NCBI GenBank assembly: GCA_031213475.1
Contig: JARUPZ010000008.1
Span: 9,305,076 to 9,369,075, forward strand
DNA: 64,000 nucleotides
Source: Nereocystis luetkeana
Lineage: Eukaryota; Sar; Phaeophyceae; Laminariales; Laminariaceae
Reading direction: 5' to 3'
Every line of letters begins with the position of its first letter. Position 1 is the stretch's first letter. Of this stretch, positions 11,509-23,080 are shown piece by piece. Position numbers and translations under genes: made by a program. The notes beneath the pieces are model-generated. The model ran no database searches. It worked only from the letters and a program-made list of their open reading frames with translations, and was not told the origin of the DNA.

Positions 11509-14500
11509 TCAGCAAACAGGCTTGTAGTCACTGTCCGACGTCTTGTCGAAACAAGACCCGTCGGTGACCTTCAACTCGACACTGTTTAGACCAGTGTTGC
11601 CGGACATGATCGTTCCCTCGCAGTCCTCGAAGCGTACCGTTTTAGCACTCTTGAAGGTGTTGTCGATGAACTCGGTCCCGTCGGCCATGGTGAGCTTGAT
11701 GGTCTCCTGGCCACCGCTTAGAGTGTTGTCCGAGAAGATGTTGTCCTGCGATCGCCCGGAATCTGCCACCCACGGGTCATCGGACCCCTCATACGTGTAA
11801 ACGTTGTACCTGAGGACGGAGAAAACGATCGTGATTCGAACACGACACGGTCATACGTCGAACTGGGTGCCACACAACTTGTCTACGCCAGAGTTGCAGT
11901 AAACCAGACGGATAACCTCGGAAGCCCCCAGATAGGGTGTGCAACGGATGTTAGCCAAAATACGCAAGATGCTATGAAAACAAGGGGGCAATACATTTAT
12001 TTTCAGAGCACCCAGATATACATGTATGCATATATATATATATATATATAATATATATAAATATCCGTATTATTTCGCAAGATATTGTGAAAGGTTATAC
12101 CTGGCACAGAAGTGGGGGCGTGCTGATAATATTCGTTTCGCTTTTTTTGGCGGTACAAGACGATAAACGGAGGAGAGTTCGACGTGTTGTTACCGTATTG
12201 AGACAAATGGACAAATACCCGTCGGCATCATCATCCGAACAAAATGAAGGAGGCGGGGAGAGTCAAGGCTCTGTACCCAGGCCCATGTTCTCCGCAGGCT
12301 TGCACAATAATTTAGCTCACTTGGAAGAACCGGTTATGTCGTTGTTGGAGAAGACGTTATCGGCGCAGCCCACAGACAGTCTGACACCATACTTGTTGTC
12401 GTCGAATACGTTGTTGGACACGTCAGCGTTGAAGCTTTCCATCAGCGCCATTCCGGCGTCGCCATTGTCGTGGACGTAGTTATCTATATGGTGACCAAGC
12501 GCGACACAGGTGGAATAGGGCGCATTCGACGGGAATAATTGGGTGTCTGCAGATAGGGCGCATTCGACGGGAAGAATTGGGAGTCTGCAGATCAGCCACA
12601 GCACGCTACATTATTATGCGCATCGATGTTATTCTACGTTAGAGGTTTCTCTTGGTTGACTGGGGCTCATCATGTGAGAGGAGCTGCATATCTCACTTAA
12701 CAACTGGATTTCGCCTCGAGTAATAATAAAAGGGCAACCTTCTTGTAGTGTTCAATCCTGAAAGCGGAGTGGCCGAACCTAGGGCTAACATCAATGTGTC
12801 AAAGCTTATACTACAGTCTCTGCTTGCTGCTGACGACGCCCTACATCTCTCTCTCTCTCTGTGTGTCTCTCTCTCGCACATAGAGCGCTTTTCCACACAA
12901 ACGCCTAGCTACGGTACACGCGTATCAATGGAACAGCCCGAACTGTGGAGCGTAAGAGCCATCGATCAGTCCAGTGTTTGTCGATCGATATAGGTGGACC
13001 CTCAAGTATACGCGGCAAAGCGATATATGCTAGATATACCACGATTAAGGCTCGGACGGAGAGCAAGGCCAAACGCGGCAGACTGCGCCTTCCACTTGGT
13101 TTTATTATGCTGATATATAGTAGAATGCTCTCTAAACCGAAGCATCCTAGAGGATGATTACATCAAACTACCACCACCGATAAATTCGGTTCGCAGAACG
13201 TTTCCGCCACGTATTCTCTGTAGCAGGCTCGGCGCATGTTATTCAGCAGCACAATAAGCATAACACCGCGTTAATGAGAAATCGCCAGTCCGACAGCCTA
13301 TACTATACCTGGTACGTAGTACGTAGACGCTACGCATGGCATTTCGACTTGACAAAGGGGGGGGGGCTCACCTTTGACGACGGCGTCGTCACTGCTCCTG
13401 TGCAGGAAAATTCCCACGGATTCATCACCACCATTGTACACCTCGTTTCCCTGAACATCGCCACAAAAAAAACAGCAACATACAGAGCACCGTATTTTGC
13501 ATTTTAGACAAGGTAGAGGAATGTCACTGCTGTTACGTACTATTTAATAAACGGTTCGAGGAATACCTGCTCGTAGGTTGTACTCTACATACAGCACTAG
13601 CGGCGTCAATTTATCACTGATAAAGTCCAAGAATACCCAAAATCCAGTTTAACCGTTGCTAATCAGGATCGGTCCAGTTAACGATGTTGCGGCGCACAAC
13701 GAGCTCTACAGGTGTGGATTGCTGATCGGGCCGCGGGACGTCTCCGCGCGAAATAAATGCTGTCATGATCGTCTACGCAAAGTTGAGCAGAAACAAGGTG
13801 CCAACAGGGCAAGGAGGGGGCGTGCACCATTGTGCTCACGATGCTGCTGTTGGTGAGTACCTACCTGAATGGACACTCCGTTGCAGCGCTTGGAGGCGAT
13901 GATGCCGTGGTTTCCGTTGTTGTAGACCTCGTTGTCGTGGATGGTCAAGAAGTCGCTGTCGTCGTGGGGGTCGAACCCGTACTGCGAGTTGTGGTGCATC
14001 TTGTTTCTCCTCCAGTCTCCCTGCTCGTGGCCGTACGTGTAGACTCCGAAGTAGTTGTGGTGGATGTCCGAGTCGTAGATGTTGCCGTAGACGTTGACTT
14101 CGTCGAACACTTCCAGGTTGCTCAAATCCTTGCAAAGCCCTCGCACCTGATCATAAGAGGGGTTTGAGGGTTGGTTTGGGGTATTTGACGACATTTTTGG
14201 CTGGAACGAGAATAAGAAACACGCCTCGCAATACTCAGAGAGGGGAGGAACGCACAAGATATGTAACACGCATAAAAAGATGTGCCACATTGATTTCTGG
14301 AGAAAAAGTTGTGTTCCTGTTGTACTGCCGTCTTTTGCTTCAAAATTTTGCTCGCGTTGGTACACACTGCTAGTTGATTGACACAAACCCGAGTGTCCTA
14401 TCCCACGCGCTGGCTACACGCCTAAATATATCGTCCACATCTAACTCCAGAGGGGCTTATGCCGCGGCCGGAACGGCGCATTTGCTCGTTCTGTAGCGAC

Positions 14501-17500
14501 TCCAACAACTGTCGGTACGCCCTCACCTTCCACGTTAGGCCGTAGCTCTCGGAGCCGAAGTAGCCGAGGTAGGCCATCTCGCTGTCCTCGATGTCCATTC
14601 TTGCCTCCCCCATGCTTTTCTTGGCCTTCCCGTCGCACTTCTCATTGTTGTCGGTGATTCTCTCCGATACGGCGCTGATGTACGACCGGCCCTTGCTATC
14701 GTCGGTGCGCACATTGTTCTTGGATGTGTCCCAGGCGAATACCTAAGCCGTGGCGACGGCGGGGGGGTTGATTGAGCACGCCGAGTGAAGGAGGGATAGT
14801 CGGGACGAGGCCTCGCAATCTGTTATATCTTAGTTATGCAGGCGGCATGTTTCTTAACACCAGGAACATATATATATATATAAATAAAATATATACTACC
14901 AGGTAAGTATGTATCATATTTATTCGTACACAAAGCCCAATCTTGGGAATGTGACAAAAAAAGTCTAAATTATTTAAGCCGAGCACTTAGGGAGATGCGG
15001 TGAGGGTGTCTGCCCAGCGAAAATGTTGGAGTTGTGCGCCACGACTCATTCCGCAGTCTGTTCATTCATCCGGACTACATCTCTCTCGGACAAAAAAACT
15101 GCCAGAAAAGAAGCTGAAAGTTGAATTTACCAGTAGTAGTGGCTTGGTTTTTATCGTACTAACTAGCAGCGTGCCCAGTACACTCCTAAGTCTGCCCAAG
15201 TGACGACTGCGAAGTCCTAAACAAAGTAAAGGCTGATTCAACCACCTTGCACAGCAATGACGATTGATTGCTACAGGAATGCAGGGGCTCCCTCTAATCA
15301 ATCGAGAGTTAGTTGCAACCGATTTTACCAAAGAAAGAGACACTACTAGGTAAAATCGGAGAAGGGGGGTAATAACCACGCGCTCCTTCTGGTCCGCGGA
15401 CCACTACGTCCACAACAACAGGCGAACTTTACCTTCGTGCTGAGAAAATCAAGGCTCCCTCCGTGGGCACGCAGGTTGATGAAGTCTTTGCTCGTGCTAA
15501 GAAGGCGCAGTTCGTCGGCCCTACCCCCGGCAGACTTTCCGTGCACCTGGTCGGAAGCGGGCGCGGGCCGGTCGATGCCGAAAATCGAATTGAGGTAGGG
15601 ACGGTCATTTCAATTTTTTCAAAAGAACACGTTTTAGTTGTACTCCAGGAGAAGAAGAAATGATTCGAAATGTTGTTGCCCTGCACCCATATATATATAT
15701 ATGTGGACTCGAGTTACCAGTGCGTGCTTAGCGTACGTGGACTCACTTTTTTGAGGTGAGCTGTCAATGTAAATACAGTCAGTGACTGACTGTTTCTGTT
15801 TTCATCAGTAAACAAGAATGAAATACGAATACTGCTGTAATTTACTCAAGTTTTTGTCTATCAATGAGGTTCCGTCTCCGAGGCAGACGATATCTGGTTA
15901 TTTATGTTCTCCCAAACTATATGCATATAATCCACACTACTACTCTCTCCAGAGCCATTACTGCGAGCAAACTCGTATACTTGGTACATATAATAGCATG
16001 CCATCCTTCCAACTATAAGGGGGTAGGAGTGGGTTAAGAGTAATCGATAGTTATTGCGGGGGACCATAGTTAAGAAGACCTGTTGTAAAGCTAAAAACCG
16101 ATATATTTGAACATCTCTACTAACACTATTTGGTCCTATGAACTATGCCCCCCCGTATTAACGATGGTCTACAACAACAAAAGCAGCAGTGGTTGACCTG
16201 CGCGTAGTGTGCAATAGTTTTTTAGTATTGTAGGTGTACATTAAATCAAATATTATTCTCAACTCTCCAACGAGAGGGATACAGCATATCCACAAATATA
16301 TACGAAACAATACATGGTGCTGCGGTAGCTCTACACGCGTGCATATTTTTCCGGGAAACGTCAGCTAGCTACGTCCTTCCCGGACCACACATAATACACA
16401 TACATGCATTTGGTATCAGGTTAGCTCGATTTGGTTCTTACTGCCAGGACTCGCATCACGATGTACTATTGATATATAATACCGTCCGTAGGTAGTTGCG
16501 TGAAGTAGAGCTCACGTTTCTCGGTCACGATTGCTGTGATTTACGTTTACATACCCGACATATCGTACTCACAGTTTTTTCTGAGAAGTTTTGATTTAGA
16601 TATCACAGCCGATGTTCTAAAAATCTTGTTCGATGATATACAAAGTACCTATTACGGGGGGGCATAGTTAACAGGACCAAATATTGTTAGTAAAAATGGT
16701 TAAACATATACCGGAGTAGGTTTTTACGTATGTATGTATACCACAGGTCCTGTTAACTATGGTCCTCCGTAATATTAATACATACAACACTTCCACGCTA
16801 ATATTTTGTACATAAACAATCCGTACTACTTGCAGCGCCCGTAGACTTTCATAATTTCAAAATAAATGTGGCAGGTACAGATATTTACCTGGTAGTATAT
16901 ATATTCACAGCCGGTCGCCCCGGTGGTTCAAGTGGTTAACCTCGAATTCTACTTGTTTGAGTCCTGGGTTCGAGCCCCAGGTGGGTCGGACTTTGACTTT
17001 ATTTGCAAAAATAAAAATAAAAAAGGATTCAATTGTTGAGAGCGCCTTGCAGCGTGGGTAGGCACAATTCGATGCGAGTCGACGAGGGAAGAAAAGGCTG
17101 AAATCTTCTCGCGATAAAAAATGAAGGCACGTACCGTAGCGGGAAGGGGGGAGAAGAGCCTGCTATGTGACCCCGGATCTGAGTTACGAGTTGGAAGGAG
17201 AGAGAGAAGAAGATGTGCGAAGATAATGAATGGGATGAGCAAAAAAAAACAAAACAAAAAAAAAATCACCTGGAGAGTGATGCCGTCTTCAACGTACAAG
17301 CTCTCGGTGAGCAGCCAGGTTCCTGTTATGCTGTTGCTCACGTCGCCGCTGCTCGACTCCACGGCGTACAGCGGAGCGCCGCCGTCCAGGTCGTTCCAGA
17401 TGTCCTCGAGCGTGACGCAGCCGCCTCGAGTCTTGCCGTCCGCCGACTCCAGGTAGAGCCTCTTCGACGTCGAGGAGTACCGGATCGACACCTTGGTGCT

Positions 17501-17614
17501 CGATTCGCACGACGGTTTCGAGATAGCCTTGTTCTTCGAAGCGGTGTCAGCCGCGTCAGCCCCCCTTGTCGCCAACAGGGTCATGACCGCAAACATTCGT
17601 AGCATTGTTGTCAT
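11509..17614 (-). CDS. Secreted mannuronan C5-epimerase, gene A (7 exons, 499 aa, intact)
   Basis: It should convert beta-D-mannuronate to alpha-L-guluronate in the alginate polymer, in the secretory route or cell wall. Exons on the minus strand are 17614-17270, 15546-15433, 14742-14527, 14146-13865, 13450-13372, 12483-12321 and 11809-11509, ending in TGA. All introns are GT-AG, and the exons sum to 1500 nt in one open frame. Residues 1-21 are a signal peptide ending near ARGADA-like small residues. Residues 226-499 are Asn/Gly/Asp-rich, as in right-handed parallel beta-helix proteins. Exon 4 carries YGFDPHDDS; Tyr281, Asp284 and His286 have the same spacing as catalytic Tyr149, Asp152 and His154 of AlgE4. 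I did not find an equivalent of AlgE4 Lys117. Introns 1-4 are phase 0, intron 5 phase 1 and intron 6 phase 2. The start is the first ATG of exon 1, aligned with gene B. Function is inferred from family motifs; identity as a beta-helix epimerase is strong, but activity is unproven. Confidence 0.9.
12516..12591. repeat. 38-bp tandem duplication in gene A intron 5
   Basis: Two adjacent units begin AGGGCGCATTCGACGGGAA and end GTCTGCAGAT. The matching part of gene B intron 5 (near 51180-51230) has the segment once. It lies 33 bp from the exon 6 acceptor. Confidence 0.75.
16052..16160 (-). mobile_element. MITE family 1, copy 3
   Basis: Inverted-orientation copy: the AATATTTGGTCCT-like half is on the right. 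Ends are TTATTGCGGGGGACCATAG and CTATGCCCCCCCGTATTA. It lies in intron 1 of gene A; the aligned stretch of relic D (near 4150-4170) lacks it. Confidence 0.7.
16650..16775 (+). mobile_element. MITE family 1, copy 4, with an 8-bp internal insertion
   Basis: Full foldback copy, TATTACGGGGGGG to CCTCCGTAATA, in intron 1 of gene A. After AAACATATA it carries an extra CCGGAGTA that other copies lack, so the insertion is flanked by TA on both sides. The aligned site in relic D intron 1 (near 5130-5150) has no MITE. Confidence 0.75.
16911..17025 (+). repeat. tRNA-derived SINE-like sequence in gene A intron 1
   Basis: A tRNA-like stretch has a GGTT/AACC D-stem, an A-box-like TGGTTCAAGTGG, a perfect T-arm CTGGG-TTCGAGC-CCCAG with a 7-nt loop (B box), and a 5-bp anticodon stem with a 7-nt loop. 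The acceptor stem does not pair, position 33 is C, and no CCA is present. An A-rich tail (ATAAAAATAAAAAA) follows directly. This is the layout of a SINE or tRNA pseudogene, not a working tRNA. Confidence 0.5.
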
Positions 17615-17639
17615 GTTCCTATAAACACGACAGACTTGC

Positions 17640-17800
17640 TTGCGTCTGGCAGAGAGAAGGAGTGGTAGGGTGTGTCGTGGTATGTGGTGGGGTGGAGTGG
17701 GGTCGGAGGTGTGAGGGTGGGGGTGTGATGTGTGGGTGCGTCGGGTGAGGCACCGGCAGCGACTTCGCGGTGGACTTCCGGGGTGGCTGAACAGCGCAGA
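17640..17800 (-). promoter_or_regulatory. C/A-rich promoter or leader tract of gene A
   Basis: On the minus strand, dense CACCC/CCACAC units precede gene A, ending about 30 bp before its ATG. The same tract, with flanking CCACC-CGCGA sequence, precedes gene B and relic D. GTTTAT sits 9-14 nt before the ATG in both A and B. No clear TATA box can be placed. Promoter role is inferred from position and conservation. Confidence 0.5.
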
Positions 17801-19129
17801 TTTATGACGGAGGGAAGATCGTCACTGACCAAAATCATCATCTCAAAAAAAATACCCCATTTTCTCAAACAATTGATCGATCATTATTTCAGGGTCTATT
17901 TGCTGTGGGTGTCACGTGTTTTCGTCAAAAAATGGAAGAAAATATGAGCACACCACAAACAGAGGTGACATCAAGTCTCGTAGAAGTGATGTCGAAGTGT
18001 ATTTACATGCATGCATGCATGCATGACGTTTTGACGTTCTACCCGAAACAAGGTGCACGGCCTCCAACATATAGAGATGCGCATTCGATTAATTACGTAC
18101 ACCCTCCCCGCAAGCGTTTCTTCTCCCTGATGCCGTTGATGTCATAATATCTGGACCACCCACAAACATCAGGTGAGTTCTATTAATAGCAACAACACAA
18201 AAATCTTGTAAAATGGTCGGACATGTATGTACGTGTAGCCAATTTATCAACCGTTTTTGAATTGCACCAACGCTTTGTTGAGGTAAATAATCTACAAAAC
18301 TTGGAAAGTAGTAGTATTGTCTAAGTTCTGCGGAAGAAAGGTATGCCTCGCCAAGCACATGATGCGCTAGGGAAACTATTTATTTTGAAAGGCACAAACG
18401 TGCACAAATATATTTACTGCTGAAAGCTATACGGTGATTCACAATCACCACTATTATTATTATTGTAGAAATCGTGGCGATCAAAATCTCGGAGAGTATG
18501 CCAGTGTATTCAAGCACGATAATTTTGATGTTAGAGGGCATGGTCTGGCACAGTGGGCACAGAGGGTTGTCAGGCGTGTGGAAATACAATGGCATCTTGT
18601 TTTGCGCGCCGGCCTCTGCCTAGTGCAGTAGTAGATGGTATTTAGCACCGTACGCGGAATCGCCAAAAAACTCGTATGTTGAGCCAGGGTCATCTAAAAA
18701 ATAATGTTTTCGTATGTGAGGCAGGGCGTGCCCTGCACCATTAATGCCTTGATATTAGTCCAGAATATGTTTTGCAGTAACTGTTAGTAGTAGTACATGG
18801 TTAAGAAAAAAATATTTTAGGACAAGAACAAGTTCTTTTTTTTATTGTGGTGTGACGTTGGGCGTTTCCTGCATTATTAGTGCTGCTGCAGTTTCTGTGT
18901 ATAGCTTGGTTTTCCTATTCTCGAGCTAAAGTCCACCCGATATTTCTCTTAACTTCTCAATGATTGTATATGATATGTTCCTTCGCGTAACTAACTGCTG
19001 TCAGTGGCATATATATATAGGTATGTATGGCATACCCGGAGTCAGCCCGACAAATTTCCCTGGGGGGAAGAGGTATCCGAGCAAAAAATTGGATCATCTG
19101 ATCCCGACGTGTCGGAGCGTGTGTGGATG
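17801..19129. other. Gene-free DNA upstream of gene A
   Basis: It holds a (GCAT)n run near 18007-18024 and short open frames only. No recognised gene or repeat. Confidence 0.4.
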
Positions 19130-19430
19130 CGCGCTTGAAAGTGTGCGCTTTTACTTACCCCTCCCCCGCGCGGTACACACGCCGACGTTCGCATATAGAA
19201 CAATAATTTTCCTACATGTGGGCGCGTGGACAAGCTCCAAACGCCACAAAAAACAGAGCATATATATATATATGTGATCCCAGCCACACCGGTGAATGTT
19301 GATTGCTGAAAAATCGATAGATTACCTAGCCCACGACAAAGCAGCATCCCAACTACTGGTATACTATTAATAGTACCGTCTAAGCCAGTTGAAGACGCAG
19401 CGTTATCATCGTTGTTGCTGTCAGCTTGAT
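19130..19430 (+). repeat. Conserved upstream block, gene A copy
   Basis: It is homologous to 7420-7640 and, inverted, to 45060-45310. It lies 1.5 kb before gene A's ATG and is interrupted by a TA microsatellite at 19260-19273. It could be a distal regulatory region, a hidden divergent exon or an old repeat carried along by the duplication. Confidence 0.6.
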
Positions 19431-19674
19431 GATGGCAATGCATTTTCAATGGATGTAAAAAAATATGCGATGTATGCTGGATAATTTCAATAGTCACACA
19501 ACTCCTGTAAAAAATGTGGGGGTTGGTGACAGTGACTGCTGCGGCGATGGAACCCAGTGTGACGCCTCGACAACGTGTTCTCAATGTAAGGTGGTTGCTA
19601 AGATTGTCTGTGTTGCGGCCTACGTTGTATGTTATCACTCTGCAGCAGTTGCCAGGGTGTATTTATAGTGCTGT

Positions 19675-19762
19675 GAACCCTTTTAGAACCGCAGTCCCAT
19701 ATGTGGGGACAAACCACTTAAATTTCAAGTAGTTTGTCCCCAAAACGGGACTCCGGTTCTAC
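19675..19762. mobile_element. Foldback element family 2, copy 2
   Basis: It shares TTTTAGAACCGCAGTCCC, GGGGACAAACCA, AAATTTCAAGTAGTTTGTCC and GGTTCTA with the copy at 6.4 kb. The outermost right-arm bases are lost. Its distance from the nearest epimerase exon 1 differs from that of copy 1, so the two are separate insertions and not one duplicated site. Confidence 0.65.
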
Positions 19763-20011
19763 ACTTACTTACTTATTTGACATGGATGGGGGGGGGGGGT
19801 AATTTGTCCGCGAAGGTAAAAATGTTTACTTCAACCGTATCACCAAAATATGTACCAGGTATTGTAGTAAAAAAATCGTCTGCTTGCTGCCGATGCTTAT
19901 GCCCAGACGGGCGACCCGGCGATCCCGCCGCCAAACAACCCAAGGGAGCATGATAAGCTACACGTAACACAAAACTATTACCACCGTGCCAGCATAACCA
20001 CAACGTCGAGC

Positions 20012-20014
<3 letters not shown>

Positions 20015-20059
<45 letters not shown>
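20015..20059. repeat. (TA)n microsatellite
   Basis: About 22 uninterrupted TA units. It lies next to the left edge of the long inverted duplication. Confidence 0.9.
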
Positions 20060-20062
<3 letters not shown>

Positions 20063-20225
20063 AGTGCAAGTACATGCACGTAGGTGGTGCATATAGGACC
20101 CATGTATGTATGTGCCACTTTGGCATGGAATATTGTGCGCGGTTGGAGTCTGATGTGCGAAACAAACGTAATAACATTTCCGGCCGGAGTGACACCGTAT
20201 CTGCTGTACATTTTAACCAGTACTA

Positions 20226-20481
20226 GACGCGTTCTACGACAGAGATAACACATTTATTTCCGCTCTAAGGATTTCTCAATGACGGGGTTCCTTAACCCAA
20301 AATCGTCGGAAGGCCAATCTACTTTCGAAAAATGACATTTTCGTATACTTGGTTCATGGGATTGTTCATTGAGATGCAAACCGGATTTTGCTGAAGTCAG
20401 TTTCCGGTTGAGGTATGGAGCTCCTCAAGTAGTGAGGAGCCTCAGAAAATATTGGGTGAACCTCTATCGTAGAACGCCTCA
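20226..20481 (-). mobile_element. MITE family 3 (GCGTTCTAC termini), copy a
   Basis: About 256 bp with terminal inverted repeats GCGTTCTACGACAGAGAT and (complement) GCGTTCTACGATAGAGGT. The interior contains a small GAGCTCCTCA...TGAGGAGCCTC palindrome. No coding capacity. The flanking DNA on both sides aligns with 63.63-63.94 kb, where the element is absent, so it inserted after the large duplication. Confidence 0.7.
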
Positions 20482-21303
20482 TCAGCAGGTTCACTGCACC
20501 CGCAAAGGTTCGGACAAGCCATAATCCGATACAACGCCGTCCACAAAGAAACAAAAGCTTGCCAGGTCTGGTTCGCTGGGCGTTCAGTCCTGAAGAAAAT
20601 ATCTTGTATCGCACTGCTGCTGTGGTGCCGATCGATATAATTCCAGTTCTCGCTCAACAACAGTAGTAGAAGCTGTCACGTCGGTACAGCCAGCAAACGT
20701 GCCGAATTGTGAAAAATTGGCTGCAGGTTTTACGGTGACAAACGAGAGCCAGCGCAGATGAACGGGTTACGGTACACACAGCAGTTAGTTACTTAGTACT
20801 TGACTGGGTGATATTTGTTCGAAACCTGGAATATGTACGTTCCTGGAACTATTAATAGTACGCAATCGGCCTGTTCTGTGACCACAGGCAGGAGTTTGGG
20901 GAAGTGAGCTGATTTGAGGGCATCATCGTCACCATCATCATCACCGCTGGAAAGACGTGCTTCTGGAAGATTTATCGTGTCGGCGTTGTGGAAATGGCCA
21001 CCCGTTCCGTAACGTTTGTTATTTTTTGTTGGAAGACAACGGTACGTAATGGGACGTCCGTTTACGGGGATGATACAGCTTCCGCGGAGAGGACAAGCGA
21101 CGGTGTTCCCTTTTTTTGCCAACGAGCGCGCCATTGGGGGTTTCGCCATAAATACGCCATTGACACGGCGTGTCCCACGACAGAGTGATTGGGGCGACGC
21201 TATTTCATGGAGCTCGAGCCGAGCTCGAGCCTCCCCGATATCCCAGCCAGCAGAGACGCGTGTACAAAAACTAACATGTGCATTGATTGGGGTTCGTCAT
21301 CAC

Positions 21304-21305
<2 letters not shown>

Positions 21306-21337
<32 letters not shown>
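21306..21337. repeat. (TA)n microsatellite
   Basis: About 16 TA units inside the left copy of the inverted duplication; the matching site in the right copy has none. Confidence 0.85.
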
Positions 21338-21338
<1 letters not shown>

Positions 21339-22218
21339 AGAGGCTAGAATACGTACGAGGGCGGTAGATTGAACGTATGTTTGCTTTGCATGCCTGATAG
21401 TCCACAAGAAATTTCAGGGTGGCACCATGTTTTCCATGGGCCTGAAAAGCTTATTACGTCTTCAGCTTAGACGATTATTATGTTCATTGAAACATACAGG
21501 GTCAATTATTGATGTAATAGCGGCGCCTCAAGGCAAGTTCTACGGGGGTGCTCGTTATTTCGGGTCGGCATGCTTTTCGATTCAACTATTTAATACCAAG
21601 TTTATGTTTTCGTGTGAAGGTGTGCCTGGAAATAATGGGAACAACCAGCAGCGTACGTACCCACTCCCGATTTATTTTGTCATTGATGAAAAGGACTTGT
21701 CGTGACCGGTACTGCTTTTTGCGCTGCAATCTGAACGAGGATCGATCTGATTTTAGTATTACCTCTCGGAAAGAGGTGGTGACGTGTCGTCGAAGTAGCG
21801 TACATGCACACCACGCACGTACGTGGCTGAATTGTCTAACGGAAAATAAGGCATTCCGCTAAATGTTTATCGACTTTTTTTAAATTCCCCCCCGGGTGGG
21901 CATTGCAAAGCTTGTGTGCTTCCTGTCCAACTATTGATTCCTTCATCACACTACTACGATATCTATCTGTGGCTGCAGGGGTTGTGTTAATGATCTCTTC
22001 TGTCCCTCCCCCAGCAAGCCTTGACCTCGTCTTTGACCGTCCCCACATCATCCTCTCACATCCAAGCACAAAACGTTGCCAGGGAACGTTTCGATTTAGA
22101 AAAAAAAAACGTATCTGTTGCTGCCCGAAGTAATCCACAACGCACCGTATCCGCCGGCATCGTCGTCATCGGAACAGCTGCAAGCTTCCTCTGTGGACGG
22201 CACAGGCAGCGAGGCTCT

Positions 22219-23080
22219 CGATGCTACCTAGCGCACCAGCGTACGCCTAAGACGCAGGCAGCGATGACCCAAACAGAAACGCCATACATCGCATCTACGC
22301 CGCATGATGGCAGATCACTTCCGCAAACAACTACGGCGAGCTACAGCAGTACATCAAGTCAGATGATGACACGACTGGGCCCTATGGGATGGGACAAGAG
22401 CCGTGAATCAGCAACGGGGAACTATGAATACGTAAAGGAGGTCGCGGTTGTGTTGGCGTAGGGCCTCAAAATACAGTTGAAGGCAGTGCTCAAGTACACC
22501 TTGATGCTACCTAGCGCACCAGCGTACGCCTACGACGCAGGCAGCGATGACCCAAACAGAAACGCCATACATCGCATCTACGCCGCATGATGGCAGATCA
22601 CTTCCGCAAACAACTAAAGCGAGCTACAGCAAGCAGTACATTAAGTCAGACGATGAAACGACTGGGCCCTATGGGATGGGACAAGAGCCGTGAAGCAGCA
22701 ACGGGGAACTATGAATACGTAAAGGAGGTCGTGGTTGTGTTGGCGTAGGGCCTCAAAATACAGTTGAAGTCAGTGCTCTAGTACACCTTGATGCTACCTA
22801 GCGCACCAGCGTACGCCTACGACGCAGGCAGCGATGACCCAAACAGAAACGCCATACATCGCATCTACGCCGCATGGTGGCAGATCACTTCCGCAAACAA
22901 CTACGGCGAGCTACAGCAAGCAGTACATTAAGTCAGATAAATGATGAAACGACTGGGCCCTATGGGGTGGGACAAGAGCCGTGAAGCAGCAACGGGGAAC
23001 TATGAATACGTAAAGGAGGTCGCGGTTGTGTTGGCGTAGGGCCTCAAAATACAGTCGAAGGCAGTGCTCAAGTACACCCG
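22219..23080. repeat. Tandem array of three units of about 285 bp
   Basis: Units begin GATGCTACCTAGCGCACCAG at about 22219, 22502 and 22790 and end with CAGTGCTCAAGTACACC-like sequence. They differ by a few substitutions and small indels (CAGCAG versus CAGCAAGCAG; AGTCAGATGATG versus AGTCAGATAAATGATG). The right copy of the inverted duplication has one diverged unit at about 61800-62090. The ORFs across it (for example 22021-22461) are not conserved in the single unit. Confidence 0.9.

Noticed and set aside
13832-14167. Val-rich open frame antisense to epimerase exon 4 (also 49736-50008)
   Set aside because: It is the codon shadow of the conserved exon on the other strand, present in both genes only because the exon is conserved.
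16911-16992. Functional tRNA gene
   Set aside because: The acceptor stem does not pair and position 33 is C.
17213-17602. Open frames antisense to or out of frame with exon 1 (also 46960-47334)
   Set aside because: Shadows of the exon 1 coding frame.
22021-22461. 146-codon frame across the 285-bp array
   Set aside because: The frame is not kept in the single unit of the other arm, so it is chance openness of a repeat.
22219-23080. CRISPR array
   Set aside because: Units are contiguous with no spacers, far too long, and the organism is eukaryotic.
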